7,447 nucleotides of DNA from an uncultured Chthoniobacterales bacterium (GCA_955652155.1 CATPAT010000034.1:1-7447); one strand, 5' to 3'; positions 1 through 6,060 are shown, numbered from the stretch's first letter. Translations and numbers: made by a program. The notes: a model not told the origin generated them from the letters alone.

Positions 1-44
1 CAAGGGCAGGCACGGATCGAACTAACGGTCGCTCTTGGCCTAAC
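1..44 (-). other. Start of a further integron cassette (partial)
   Basis: On the minus strand the sequence to the left of the GTTAGGC core (38-44) should be the 5' end of the next cassette. Only about 37 bases are present. No ATG is visible. A GTG occurs on the minus strand near position 12, but nothing shows whether it starts a gene. This call rests only on the adjacent attC site. Confidence 0.4.
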
Positions 45-140
45 CAGAAGCCGCTTCATCGAGGATCTCGCACCTGCCGCCCTTTTGCACCAAATCAAGG
101 TGCCTTTAAAGAAGATAGAGGCTTCATCGATTGGTTAGGC
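38..140 (-). other. attC recombination site 1 (3' end of cassette 1)
   Basis: Read on the minus strand, the site opens with the inverse core GCCTAAC (140 to 134) and closes 103 bp later with the core GTTAGGC (44 to 38), matching the RYYYAAC and GTTRRRY consensus exactly. The nine outer bases pair perfectly (GCCTAACCA with TGGTTAGGC). An inner GAAGCC/GGCTTC stem is separated from the outer stem by spacers of unequal length, as in attC folds. The centre holds a small GCACC/GGTGC hairpin. The stop codon of the upstream membrane-protein gene is the TAA inside the inverse core. The length lies within the usual attC range of about 57-141 bp. The inner arms differ from those of the other two sites. 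Confidence 0.8.
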
Positions 141-614
141 GGCATCCTTCCTCCGCAGTTTGTGTTCAAGTTTGTCGAGTGGAGAGAAGATCAAACACGA
201 CAGATCAGTGTGGTTGCTCAAGAACAGACCAGGGATCGCCATTAATTCGCACGCGGGCACTGCGCGCCAGCCAGCAACAACCAACGAAATGCCAAGAAAT
301 GTCGCTGCCGCCAGTTGACCTCTTCCGCCGCCGACAATCGGCAGCCGTGAACCGCCGAGAACATACAAGGCTATGAGCACTCCCGCCGCCGCGATTAACA
401 TCAGCCAATGATTAGAAAAAGCGATGCGCCGCGATAATACGGCGAGGATCAGGTAAACGCCGATCAAACCAAGCATCACCAATAAAGACTCGACGACAAT
501 TCGACCGGAAACTTGGAAATAAACAGGCAACACGTATGCGATCAACCCGACGCCAAGCAAAATGCGCAACACCCGTCCCACGGGCGGCGCGCGGCGAGAT
601 TGTTCGGGCAACAT
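135..614 (-). CDS. Cassette-borne small multi-span membrane protein, unknown function
   Basis: This is a 159-residue protein that I do not recognise by name. It has about four hydrophobic segments, near residues 14-32, 40-60, 70-87 and 101-118, so it is probably an inner-membrane protein. The N-terminus (MLPEQSRR) and C-terminus (KLEHKLRRKDAA) are charged. The last 40 residues are not hydrophobic enough to be a clear span. They hold two cysteines and a CELMAIPGLF...HTDLSCLIFSPLD pattern that looks like a conserved soluble tail. The ATG lies three bases after the core site GTTAGGC and no Shine-Dalgarno is visible, so translation depends on sequence in the preceding attC or on a leaderless-type mechanism. 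The stop codon is embedded in the inverse core of attC 1. This edge-to-edge fit is typical of integron cassettes and supports the chosen frame and start. Overlapping frames encode shorter, low-complexity proteins and were discarded. Confidence 0.75.
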   Translation of the reverse strand: MLPEQSRRAPPVGRVLRILLGVGLIAYVLPVYFQVSGRIVVESLLVMLGLIGVYLILAVLSRRIAFSNHWLMLIAAAGVLIALYVLGGSRLPIVGGGRGQLAAATFLGISLVVAGWRAVPACELMAIPGLFLSNHTDLSCLIFSPLDKLEHKLRRKDAA

Positions 615-617
615 GCG

Positions 618-741
618 GCCTAACGAGAAAGAGCTGTGCCACCGCTGGCGGCGGCGAGTGTGGCAAACACTAAGAGCGGTTTCATAAAATTAAATGTGGT
701 CATCGCGACGGCCAGAGGTTGGCTCCAGCGATTGGTTAGAT
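618..741 (-). other. attC recombination site 2 (3' end of cassette 2)
   Basis: On the minus strand the site runs from inverse core ATCTAAC (741 to 735) to core GTTAGGC (624 to 618), 124 bp in all, and both match the consensus. The left inner arm reads CGCTGGAGCC then AACCTCTGGC. The right inner arm contains GCCAGCGGTGGC followed by GCTC. GCC, ACC and CTGGC blocks pair, with one extra base and one mismatch, which is the asymmetric kind of pairing expected of attC. The exported-protein gene on its right reads 17 codons into this site before stopping. The core on its left precedes the ATG of the membrane-protein gene by three bases. The bases next to the core (CTAACGAGAAAGAG on the plus strand) are identical in attC 3. 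Confidence 0.85.
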
Positions 742-1235
742 GGTTTGGTGTCATTAGGGTTTGGGGCTAGGCGCTTCTCTGACGACTGTGGAGGTGCCTT
801 CTTTTTGTGAATATAATCTTCTGTCGTTTTCGATGTTGGTTTGATCATCATGAGGTGATCGTAGTGATCGGGAAAAAAGAGAAACCATGCGAGTGGAAAA
901 CGGTCCTGAACATCGTCGCCAAAGTGCACTGAGATGTTGAGGTATGGCATCCACGGCGCGGAACTCTCGAGAACGCGCACTGTATCGAGCTGCACATCTG
1001 GGAGACTCTTAAACTCGCTCGCCGGCACCGATAGCTCCCGACCTTTCCAGTGGACGACGAGCTCCGTGAGCTCGTCGTCCACGTTCGTCGAAATGCGGAG
1101 AAGATTCTTCTCCGCTGGCGGCCCGAAGCTGATCGTCGCGCTGTGCCATGGTAGCGGTGCGTCTTGGCTAGCGATGGCATTGCAGATCAAGCCAAACAGC
1201 ACCGCGAACGAAAGCAAGTGTGGCAGCTTCACCAT
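690..1235 (-). CDS. Cassette-borne exported protein, unknown function
   Basis: This is a 181-residue protein with no family I can name. Residues 1-23 form a signal peptide: MVK, a hydrophobic core, then NAIA-S with likely cleavage before QDAPLP. The mature part, about residues 24-130, alternates short polar and hydrophobic stretches, suggesting a beta-rich extracytoplasmic domain, and contains FPLAWFLFFPDHYDHLMMIKP. From about residue 132 the protein is polar and probably disordered (K, P, S rich). The final residues, SNQSLEPTSGRRDDHI, are translated from attC 2 and are probably not part of the functional fold. The ATG overlaps the GTTAGAT core of attC 3, so the start codon is supplied by the recombination site. 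There is no Shine-Dalgarno sequence. The gene holds a perfect 15-bp inverted repeat (1050-1082) that encodes VDDELTELVVH. Confidence 0.75.
   Translation of the reverse strand: MVKLPHLLSFAVLFGLICNAIASQDAPLPWHSATISFGPPAEKNLLRISTNVDDELTELVVHWKGRELSVPASEFKSLPDVQLDTVRVLESSAPWMPYLNISVHFGDDVQDRFPLAWFLFFPDHYDHLMMIKPTSKTTEDYIHKKKAPPQSSEKRLAPNPNDTKPSNQSLEPTSGRRDDHI
1050..1082. repeat. Perfect 15-bp inverted repeat with 3-nt loop inside cassette 2
   Basis: GTGGACGACGAGCTC (1050-1064) is followed by CGT and then by its exact reverse complement (1068-1082). It lies inside the exported-protein gene and would form a very stable RNA or single-strand DNA hairpin. No T-tract follows on either strand, so it is not a standard terminator. 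Confidence 0.85.
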
Positions 1236-1356
1236 CTAACGAGAAAGAGATAAGCGACCGCCGCTGATGGCGCTTTCTACTTCAACGAAAACTGTTTTAA
1301 TCATCTGAAATATGAACACGCGCCGGGTGGCGGTTAGCTCGAGCGCTAGGTTAGAC
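1234..1356 (-). other. attC recombination site 3 (5' edge of the array)
   Basis: On the minus strand the inverse core GTCTAAC (1356 to 1350) and core GTTAGAT (1240 to 1234) bound 123 bp, and both fit the consensus. The inner arms GCTAACCGCC and GGCGGTCGC pair with one extra base. The outer TCTAAC and GTTAGA pair perfectly. The core overlaps the ATG of the exported-protein gene. This is the right-most attC in the window. The DNA beyond it carries no recognisable cassette gene before the DUF2891 gene, and no further attC or attI is seen upstream of that gene. The site therefore marks the proximal edge of the array, or of what is left of it. Confidence 0.75.
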
Positions 1357-1377
1357 GGTTAGTATCGCACTGCATAT

Positions 1378-1410
1378 GTCTGGCGCGTCTGCCAATTTCG
1401 CCACCCTGGC
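1378..1410 (-). pseudogene. 5' fragment of a tRNA-Leu gene, broken in the anticodon loop
   Basis: Read on the minus strand from 1410, the sequence follows a bacterial tRNA-Leu 5' half. It has a seven-base acceptor strand GCCAGGG, TG, a D-stem GCG/CGC with loop AAATTGGCAGA, G26, then CCAGA and C32 of the anticodon arm. After C32 the match ends: no T33, no anticodon, no TCTGG closing strand, no T-arm and no CCCTGGC acceptor partner occurs before attC 3, which begins 21 bases further on. It is therefore a truncated relic, not a working tRNA. The following 84 bases up to the DUF2891 stop (1411-1494) contain an AT-rich TTTTAGATTGTAGATTTC stretch but no gene that I can support. Confidence 0.6.
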
Positions 1411-1494
1411 AAAGGAATTTTAGATTGTAGATTTCAGGCTTTCGATTGCAAACGGAGCACAATCTTCGCCTGCGTTATTCGGGGCTCCAGCGTC

Positions 1495-2634
1495 TTACCT
1501 CGCCTGCTCAATCCCGCGCCGCGTCGTTAGATAAATGGCGAAACTGCCGAGCCAGTGTCCACCTTCGTAATGTTCGCCCGTCACCGCCGCCAGCCCGGCG
1601 TGACGATGCGCATCCGCCGCGGCTTGGAGTGCCGGCCGGCGCGGATCGTCATCAGGAAGCGCTGAAAGAATTGCTTCCAACATCCACGCCCGGCTCAAAT
1701 TCAAGCCGTCGAGATGCGCCAGCTTCGGGTCGCTCGGATCGGGTGAAATCGCGACCCGCAACCAATCGGCGTTCTCGCTGCCTTCTCTACCAACGGGAAT
1801 CTGTGGCATGAATCCCTTCAACCAGCTTGCGAACTCTTTCTGCGGAAGAACCCGCCGCATCAAGTCCGCTTCGCCAAGACAAGGCGAAAGAAAATCTTCG
1901 CCCGAAGGCTCGTAATTCAGCGGACAATTCTTGTCCGCCAAAAAAAACTTCTTGGCCGAGTCGCGGATCAGTTTTGCAAACGCTTCATTCTTCATCGTGC
2001 GCGCATAATCAAACATCAGGCCAAGACTGAATGCAGTTTGGTCGTGCTCGCCAATCCGGACCGGATGCGAAAGTTTTGGCAGCCAGGTGGTCAATCGTTC
2101 CACCGCCGCGTCCTCGAGCGGCTTTAGGTTTGCCAACCATTCCCGCGCTTGCTGATCGTCCCATTCCCGAAGCTCGGCACAAAGTTGGAGTAACCACGAA
2201 AGTCCGTACGGCCTTTCGAAACTGGACCGACCTTCGCCCCGAATGTAGGCCGCTTCTTGTTTCAGGTTTTCAGCGGAGAGACTTTGTTTGAGTGCGTCAC
2301 GCGCGGCGCTTGCAAATGGCGCGTCCGGAAAAGTGCGGACCAGCCTGACCAACAGCCAATGTCCATGCACCGACGAATGCCAGTCGTAGCAACCGCAAAA
2401 CGCCGGCGTCAGTTTTCGTGGCGGGGCGACATCGGCATCGCTGTTCAGCACGTGCGCAATCTTGTTCGGATATTCCTTGTGCACGCACGCGAGCGCGAGC
2501 TTGGCGAAACGTTCCGCCGCTTTCGCATCGAAGGACGCTTCTTCTGTAGTGGCCGCCAAAGGCCCCTTTGGCTCGAAGTCGGCGGCAAACGCAATGCCAG
2601 AAGTGATCAACCAAATAGAGAGGACCCTTTTCAT
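1495..2634 (-). CDS. DUF2891 family exported protein
   Basis: This is a 379-residue protein that I assign to the DUF2891 family from its signature CGCYDWHSSVHGHW at residues 80-93, followed by LLVRL. The family function is not established. A signal peptide covers residues 1-17 (MKR, hydrophobic stretch, then IAFA) with cleavage before ADFEPKG, so the protein is exported. Other conserved-looking patches are RPYGLSWLLQL (141-151), HDQTAFSLGLMFDYAR (197-212), YEPSGEDFLSPCLGEADLMRRVL (241-263) and EGGHWLGSFAIYL (357-369). The spaced histidines and helical pattern suggest an alpha/alpha-toroid fold of the kind seen in some glycan-acting enzymes, but this is inference. It is transcribed divergently from dcp across 94 bp. 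No attC bounds it, so I treat it as chromosomal rather than as a cassette gene. The ATG at 2634 is supported because the signal peptide starts there. Confidence 0.85.
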   Translation of the reverse strand: MKRVLSIWLITSGIAFAADFEPKGPLAATTEEASFDAKAAERFAKLALACVHKEYPNKIAHVLNSDADVAPPRKLTPAFCGCYDWHSSVHGHWLLVRLVRTFPDAPFASAARDALKQSLSAENLKQEAAYIRGEGRSSFERPYGLSWLLQLCAELREWDDQQAREWLANLKPLEDAAVERLTTWLPKLSHPVRIGEHDQTAFSLGLMFDYARTMKNEAFAKLIRDSAKKFFLADKNCPLNYEPSGEDFLSPCLGEADLMRRVLPQKEFASWLKGFMPQIPVGREGSENADWLRVAISPDPSDPKLAHLDGLNLSRAWMLEAILSALPDDDPRRPALQAAADAHRHAGLAAVTGEHYEGGHWLGSFAIYLTTRRGIEQAR

Positions 2635-2728
2635 TCAGCTCGGATTCTAAATCGGACCTTGCGCGCTTGCCACGCCGAAGCTTTCAGCGTAGGCGGGTTG
2701 GGCATTTTCTGATAAATCAAAGCTTCGT

Positions 2729-4915
2729 ATGCGACACCTTTATTGTTTGCCCTCTTGCGTTTTTTTCCTCAGCGCGCAAATCACCGCCGTGTCCGCCGCC
2801 AATCCTGTCGATAATCCGCTCCTGAAAGAAAGCGCGCTCCCGTATCACTACCCACCGTTCGACCAGATCAAAGACCAGGATTTCGCCCCGGCGATTGAGG
2901 CCGGCATGCGCGAGCAGCTCAAAGAGATCGAGCCGATCGCGAACAGTTCCGAAGAGCCGACGTTCGAGAACACGGTGGTCGCGCTCGAACGCACCGGACG
3001 TCTGCTCGATCGCGCGGAGACCACCTTCTCGAACCTCAACTCCTGCAATACCAACCCGGCCATGCAGAAGATCGAGACCGAAATGGCCCCGAAGTTCGCC
3101 GCCCATCGCGACGCGATCCATCTCAATGGCAAACTCTTTGCCCGCGTCCAGCAGCTTTATGACAATCGCGACAAACTCGGGCTCGATCCGGAATCGGCCT
3201 ATTTGCTCGAGCGTTATTACAAAGATTTCGTCCGCGCCGGCGCCAAGCTTTCTGATTCCGACAAGGAAAAACTGAAGAAGATCAACGCCGAACTGGCGAC
3301 GTTGCAGACCCAGTTCGAGCAAAAAGTGCTCAAGGAAATGAACGCCTCATCGGTCGTGGTCGATCGCAAGGAAGATCTGGCCGGTCTGTCTGACAGCCAA
3401 ATGGCAACTGTCGCCAATGCGGCGAAAGCAGAGCACAAGGAGGGCAAGTTCGTCATCCAAATTCAGAACACGACCGGACAACCGCTGCTCGGGTCGTTGC
3501 AAAATCGACCATTGCGTGAGCGCATCATGAAGACATCGTTTTCGCGCAACAGCAAAGGCGGCCCGTTCGATACCAGGCAAGTCGTGCTGCGGACTTCCCA
3601 GTTGCGCGCGGAAAAGGCGAAGTTGCTCGGTTACGACAATTGGGCTGCATACCAACTCGAAGACCAGACCGCGCACGACGTTCCGACCGTGAACAAACTT
3701 CTCGGCGATCTCGCACCGCCCGCAGTCGCCAACGCCAAACGCGAAGCGGTCGACATGCAGAAGATTGTTAATCAAGAAAACGGCCGGTTCCAGGTTGCGG
3801 CCTGGGATTGGGATTTTTATTCCGAAAAAGTTCGCAAGGCCCGTTACGACTTCGACGAATCGCAACTGCGTCCGTATTACGAATTGAATCACGTCATTCT
3901 CGACGGCGTTTTCTTTGCCGCCGGAAAACTTTACGGACTCACCTTCAAAGAGCGTCATGATCTGCCGGTCTATCAGCCCGACGTGCGCGTGTTTGACGTC
4001 TTCGATCGCGACGGCCAGCAGCTCGCGATCTTCATCGGCGATTATTATGCGCGGCCGTCAAAACGCGGCGGCGCCTGGATGAACGCGTACGTCGAACAAA
4101 GCGGATTGTTCGGCTTCAAACCGGTGGTCGCGAATCATCTCAACATTCCGAAACCGCCGCCGGGCGAACCGACCTTGCTTACTCACGACGAAGTGAGGAC
4201 TGCGTTTCACGAATTCGGTCACGCGCTCCACGGAATGTTTTCGAACGTAAAATATCCGCGCTTCAGCGGCACGAGCGTCCCGCGCGATTTCGTCGAATAT
4301 CCGTCCCAAGTGAACGAGATGTGGGCAACCTGGCCTGAGGTCTTGAAGAATTTCGCGAAGCATTACAAGACCGGCGAGCCGATGCCGCAGGCACTGCTCG
4401 ATAAAGTCGAGGCCGCGGAAAAATTTAATCAGGGTTACAAAACGACCGAATACCTGTCGGCGTCGCTGCTCGATCAAGCGTGGCATCAACTCAATCCGTC
4501 GCAGATTCCGACGGACGCGATCGTGTTTGAAAAGGAAGCGTTGCACAAAGCGGGCGTGGACTTTCCACCGGTCCCGCCGCGTTATCGCAGCTTTTATTTT
4601 TCACACGCCTTCGCCGGTGGATATTCCGCCGGTTACTACTCCTACATTTGGAGCGAAGTGCTCGACGCCGACAGCGTTGAGTGGATCAAGACACACGGTG
4701 GACTGAAACGTGAAAACGGCGACCGCTTCCGCGAAACGCTGCTCTCGCGCGGCGGATCAGCCGATGCCCTTAGCCTGTTCAAGAATTTCACCCGCCGCGA
4801 TCCCTACATCGAGCCGTTGTTGAAACGGCGCGGGCTCGATAACGCCCCCGGTCCCGACGACACGAAAACCGGATCAAACCGATCAGGAAGCCAGGAACCC
4901 AGGAAAAAGAACTAG
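2729..4915 (+). CDS. dcp: Exported M3-family zinc peptidyl-dipeptidase (Dcp-like)
   Basis: This 728-residue zinc metallopeptidase of family M3 is probably a peptidyl-dipeptidase that removes C-terminal dipeptides from short peptides. The zinc site is HEFGH at residues 494-498 with the third ligand Glu523 in FVEYPSQVNEMW. The C-terminal substrate loop HAFAGGYSAGYYSY (626-639) carries the tyrosines typical of M3 active sites. The first 24 residues look like a signal peptide (hydrophobic stretch ending AVSA before ANPVDN), pointing to the periplasm, whereas the E. coli enzyme is about 680 residues and lacks this part. Residues 25-250 form the helical N-terminal domain with the EPIANSSEEPTFENTVVALE region. 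The last 15 or so residues (ending SGSQEPRKKN) are read from an interspersed repeat, so the ancestral stop was probably earlier. No Shine-Dalgarno is visible. Oligopeptidase A is the main alternative, but the HEFGH context fits Dcp better. Confidence 0.93.
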   Translation: MRHLYCLPSCVFFLSAQITAVSAANPVDNPLLKESALPYHYPPFDQIKDQDFAPAIEAGMREQLKEIEPIANSSEEPTFENTVVALERTGRLLDRAETTFSNLNSCNTNPAMQKIETEMAPKFAAHRDAIHLNGKLFARVQQLYDNRDKLGLDPESAYLLERYYKDFVRAGAKLSDSDKEKLKKINAELATLQTQFEQKVLKEMNASSVVVDRKEDLAGLSDSQMATVANAAKAEHKEGKFVIQIQNTTGQPLLGSLQNRPLRERIMKTSFSRNSKGGPFDTRQVVLRTSQLRAEKAKLLGYDNWAAYQLEDQTAHDVPTVNKLLGDLAPPAVANAKREAVDMQKIVNQENGRFQVAAWDWDFYSEKVRKARYDFDESQLRPYYELNHVILDGVFFAAGKLYGLTFKERHDLPVYQPDVRVFDVFDRDGQQLAIFIGDYYARPSKRGGAWMNAYVEQSGLFGFKPVVANHLNIPKPPPGEPTLLTHDEVRTAFHEFGHALHGMFSNVKYPRFSGTSVPRDFVEYPSQVNEMWATWPEVLKNFAKHYKTGEPMPQALLDKVEAAEKFNQGYKTTEYLSASLLDQAWHQLNPSQIPTDAIVFEKEALHKAGVDFPPVPPRYRSFYFSHAFAGGYSAGYYSYIWSEVLDADSVEWIKTHGGLKRENGDRFRETLLSRGGSADALSLFKNFTRRDPYIEPLLKRRGLDNAPGPDDTKTGSNRSGSQEPRKKN

Positions 4916-5046
4916 ACAGGATTAAGGCGATCAAAAGGATTCTCCGAAACGGTCTCGCATAAATCTGGCAAATCCTGCCGAAGTTTTTGGTTTCATGGTC
5001 TCCAGATAAAGATCATCTAAATTCCTGTTTTCTTGCTTTCCTGATT
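4881..5046. repeat. Interspersed inverted-repeat element overlapping the dcp 3' end
   Basis: The left arm at 4881-4905 (GATCAGGAAGCCAGGAACCC...) is imperfectly complementary to the right arm at 5022-5046 (TTCCTGTTTTCTTGCTTTCC...). Inner segments ACAGGATT (near 4916) and AATCCTG (near 4971) also pair. The whole 166-bp unit could fold into one long imperfect hairpin. It supplies the last codons and the stop codon of dcp and fills most of the downstream spacer. From memory, similar CAGGAAxxCAGGAA/CAGGATTAA spacers are frequent in Verrucomicrobiota genomes. It could act as a transcript end or be a non-autonomous mobile repeat. Confidence 0.6.
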
Positions 5047-5160
5047 CATTGCAAGTGCGCTTTAGGTGGATCGGCCGCTCCGCGGGCGATGCTAAAAAAT
5101 TGGTAGCTCATGGCTGCGTAGAATTAGCCCAGGAAGTTGTAAAGCTGTTCGGATTATCTG

Positions 5161-5199
5161 AGTTCGGCGTTGGATGTTCGACGTTCAGCGTTGGACGTT
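5161..5199. repeat. Short tandem GTTGGA/GTTCGACGTT repeat upstream of the GH25 gene
   Basis: The stretch consists of degenerate units of about 10 bases: TTCGGCGTTGGATG, TTCGACG, TTCAGCGTTGGACG. On the minus strand it translates as TLNVEHPTPN, a phrase I recall as recurring in predicted proteins from PVC genomes, which marks it as an interspersed genomic repeat. The rest of the 4916-5224 spacer outside this and the inverted-repeat element (about 5047-5160) shows nothing I can identify. Confidence 0.5.
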
Positions 5200-5224
5200 T
5201 TCTGAAAGTCGTTATCTTTCGCCG

Positions 5225-6004
5225 ATGAAATTCCTCGTCCGCATTTTTCTCGCGCTGGCGGTTTTCCCACTCTGCGCCTTCGCCGGCAACAGCGTCGTCA
5301 ACCTGTCGCATTACGATTTGATGCGCGTCGATTTCGTCGCGATGAAAAGCGAAGGCGTCGTCGGCGTGATTCACGAAGCGACCTTTCCGCGCTTGCAACG
5401 CGACTGGCGATATTTTGAGCGACAGGCGTCCGCGTCGCAGGCCGGGCTGTTGTGGGGCGCATACCATTTTGGCGACGGCACCAATCCGATTTCGCAGGCC
5501 GATCATTTCCTGGCAACGGTAGCCTCATCGCATCGGCCCCTGCGAACCGCGGACGATCCGGAAAAAAAGCGCGCCGGCGTTTTGCTCGTTCTCGATTTCG
5601 AAAAGAACGGCCATTATCCCGGCGGATCCATGAGTGTGTCGCAAGCGGTCGCCTTCGTGGAGCGGATCAAAGAACGGACCGGCAAATATCCCGGGATCTA
5701 CGGGAGCGAAAATCGTTTGCGCCAAATGTTGTTCGGGAGCGGCGCGACCGCCGCACACCGTGCTGTCCTTTCCAATTGCTGGCTTTGGATCGCCAATTAT
5801 CACAACGAGCCGCGGGCGACATCGCCGTGGGGAGGTTGGGACTTGTGGCAATACACCGGTGACGGCAAATGCGCTTTGCGTCCACGGAGCGCGTTTCCGA
5901 TCGGCGTCGCCAATCTTCGAAAAGCCGAGCGCAACATTTTTCGCGGCAACAACGCGCTTCTTCAAGCTTTCTGGCAGGAACACGCGTGGTTCCCTTCGGG
6001 CTAG
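5225..6004 (+). CDS. Exported GH25-type lysozyme (muramidase-like), atypical active site
   Basis: This 259-residue protein belongs to glycoside hydrolase family 25, whose members cleave the MurNAc-GlcNAc bond of peptidoglycan. Residues 1-20 are a signal peptide (MKFLVRIFLALAVFPLCAFA, cut before GNS). The domain starts with VVNLSHYD (24-31), followed by GVVGVIHEAT and LLWGAYHFGDG. The catalytic DxE is present in LVLDFEKNG (Asp124, Glu126). GIYGSEN and WQYTGDG (from Trp208) follow, ending with AERNIFRGN. In typical members the first motif reads DVSHW and the last DxNxF. Here these positions are Asn26 and Glu235, so two of the four conserved acids are changed. The start at 5225 was chosen because the signal peptide begins there; the in-frame ATG 17 codons upstream (5174) lies in a repeat and would hide the signal. 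No Shine-Dalgarno is seen. It may be wall-active, toxin-like or catalytically altered. Confidence 0.85.
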   Translation: MKFLVRIFLALAVFPLCAFAGNSVVNLSHYDLMRVDFVAMKSEGVVGVIHEATFPRLQRDWRYFERQASASQAGLLWGAYHFGDGTNPISQADHFLATVASSHRPLRTADDPEKKRAGVLLVLDFEKNGHYPGGSMSVSQAVAFVERIKERTGKYPGIYGSENRLRQMLFGSGATAAHRAVLSNCWLWIANYHNEPRATSPWGGWDLWQYTGDGKCALRPRSAFPIGVANLRKAERNIFRGNNALLQAFWQEHAWFPSG

Positions 6005-6060
6005 GCGGCGCGAGGCGCGGTTGAGTCGTTGAGGAGATTGCCGCTGACGTCTGCCCTCCA

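Noticed and set aside
1..30. TTCGATC on the minus strand resembling a tRNA T-loop, possibly the 3' half of the broken tRNA-Leu
   Set aside because: The flanking bases do not form a T-stem and the acceptor strand CCCTGGC is not found, so it cannot be matched with the fragment at 1378-1410.
1357..1410. Group I intron interrupting tRNA-Leu
   Set aside because: The break falls before the anticodon rather than after its first base, no intron core is seen, and no 3' tRNA half occurs before the attC site or within the array.
1526..1532. Another GTTAGAT string, resembling an attC core, inside the DUF2891 gene
   Set aside because: It encodes part of the YLTTRRG end of the protein and has no partner core at a suitable distance with paired inner arms.
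3347..3958. Antisense open frame within dcp
   Set aside because: dcp is supported by conserved motifs across its whole length and the antisense product shows no domain.
5174..5224. Upstream in-frame ATG for the GH25 gene
   Set aside because: The extra 17 residues come from an interspersed repeat and would bury the clear signal peptide that begins at 5225.
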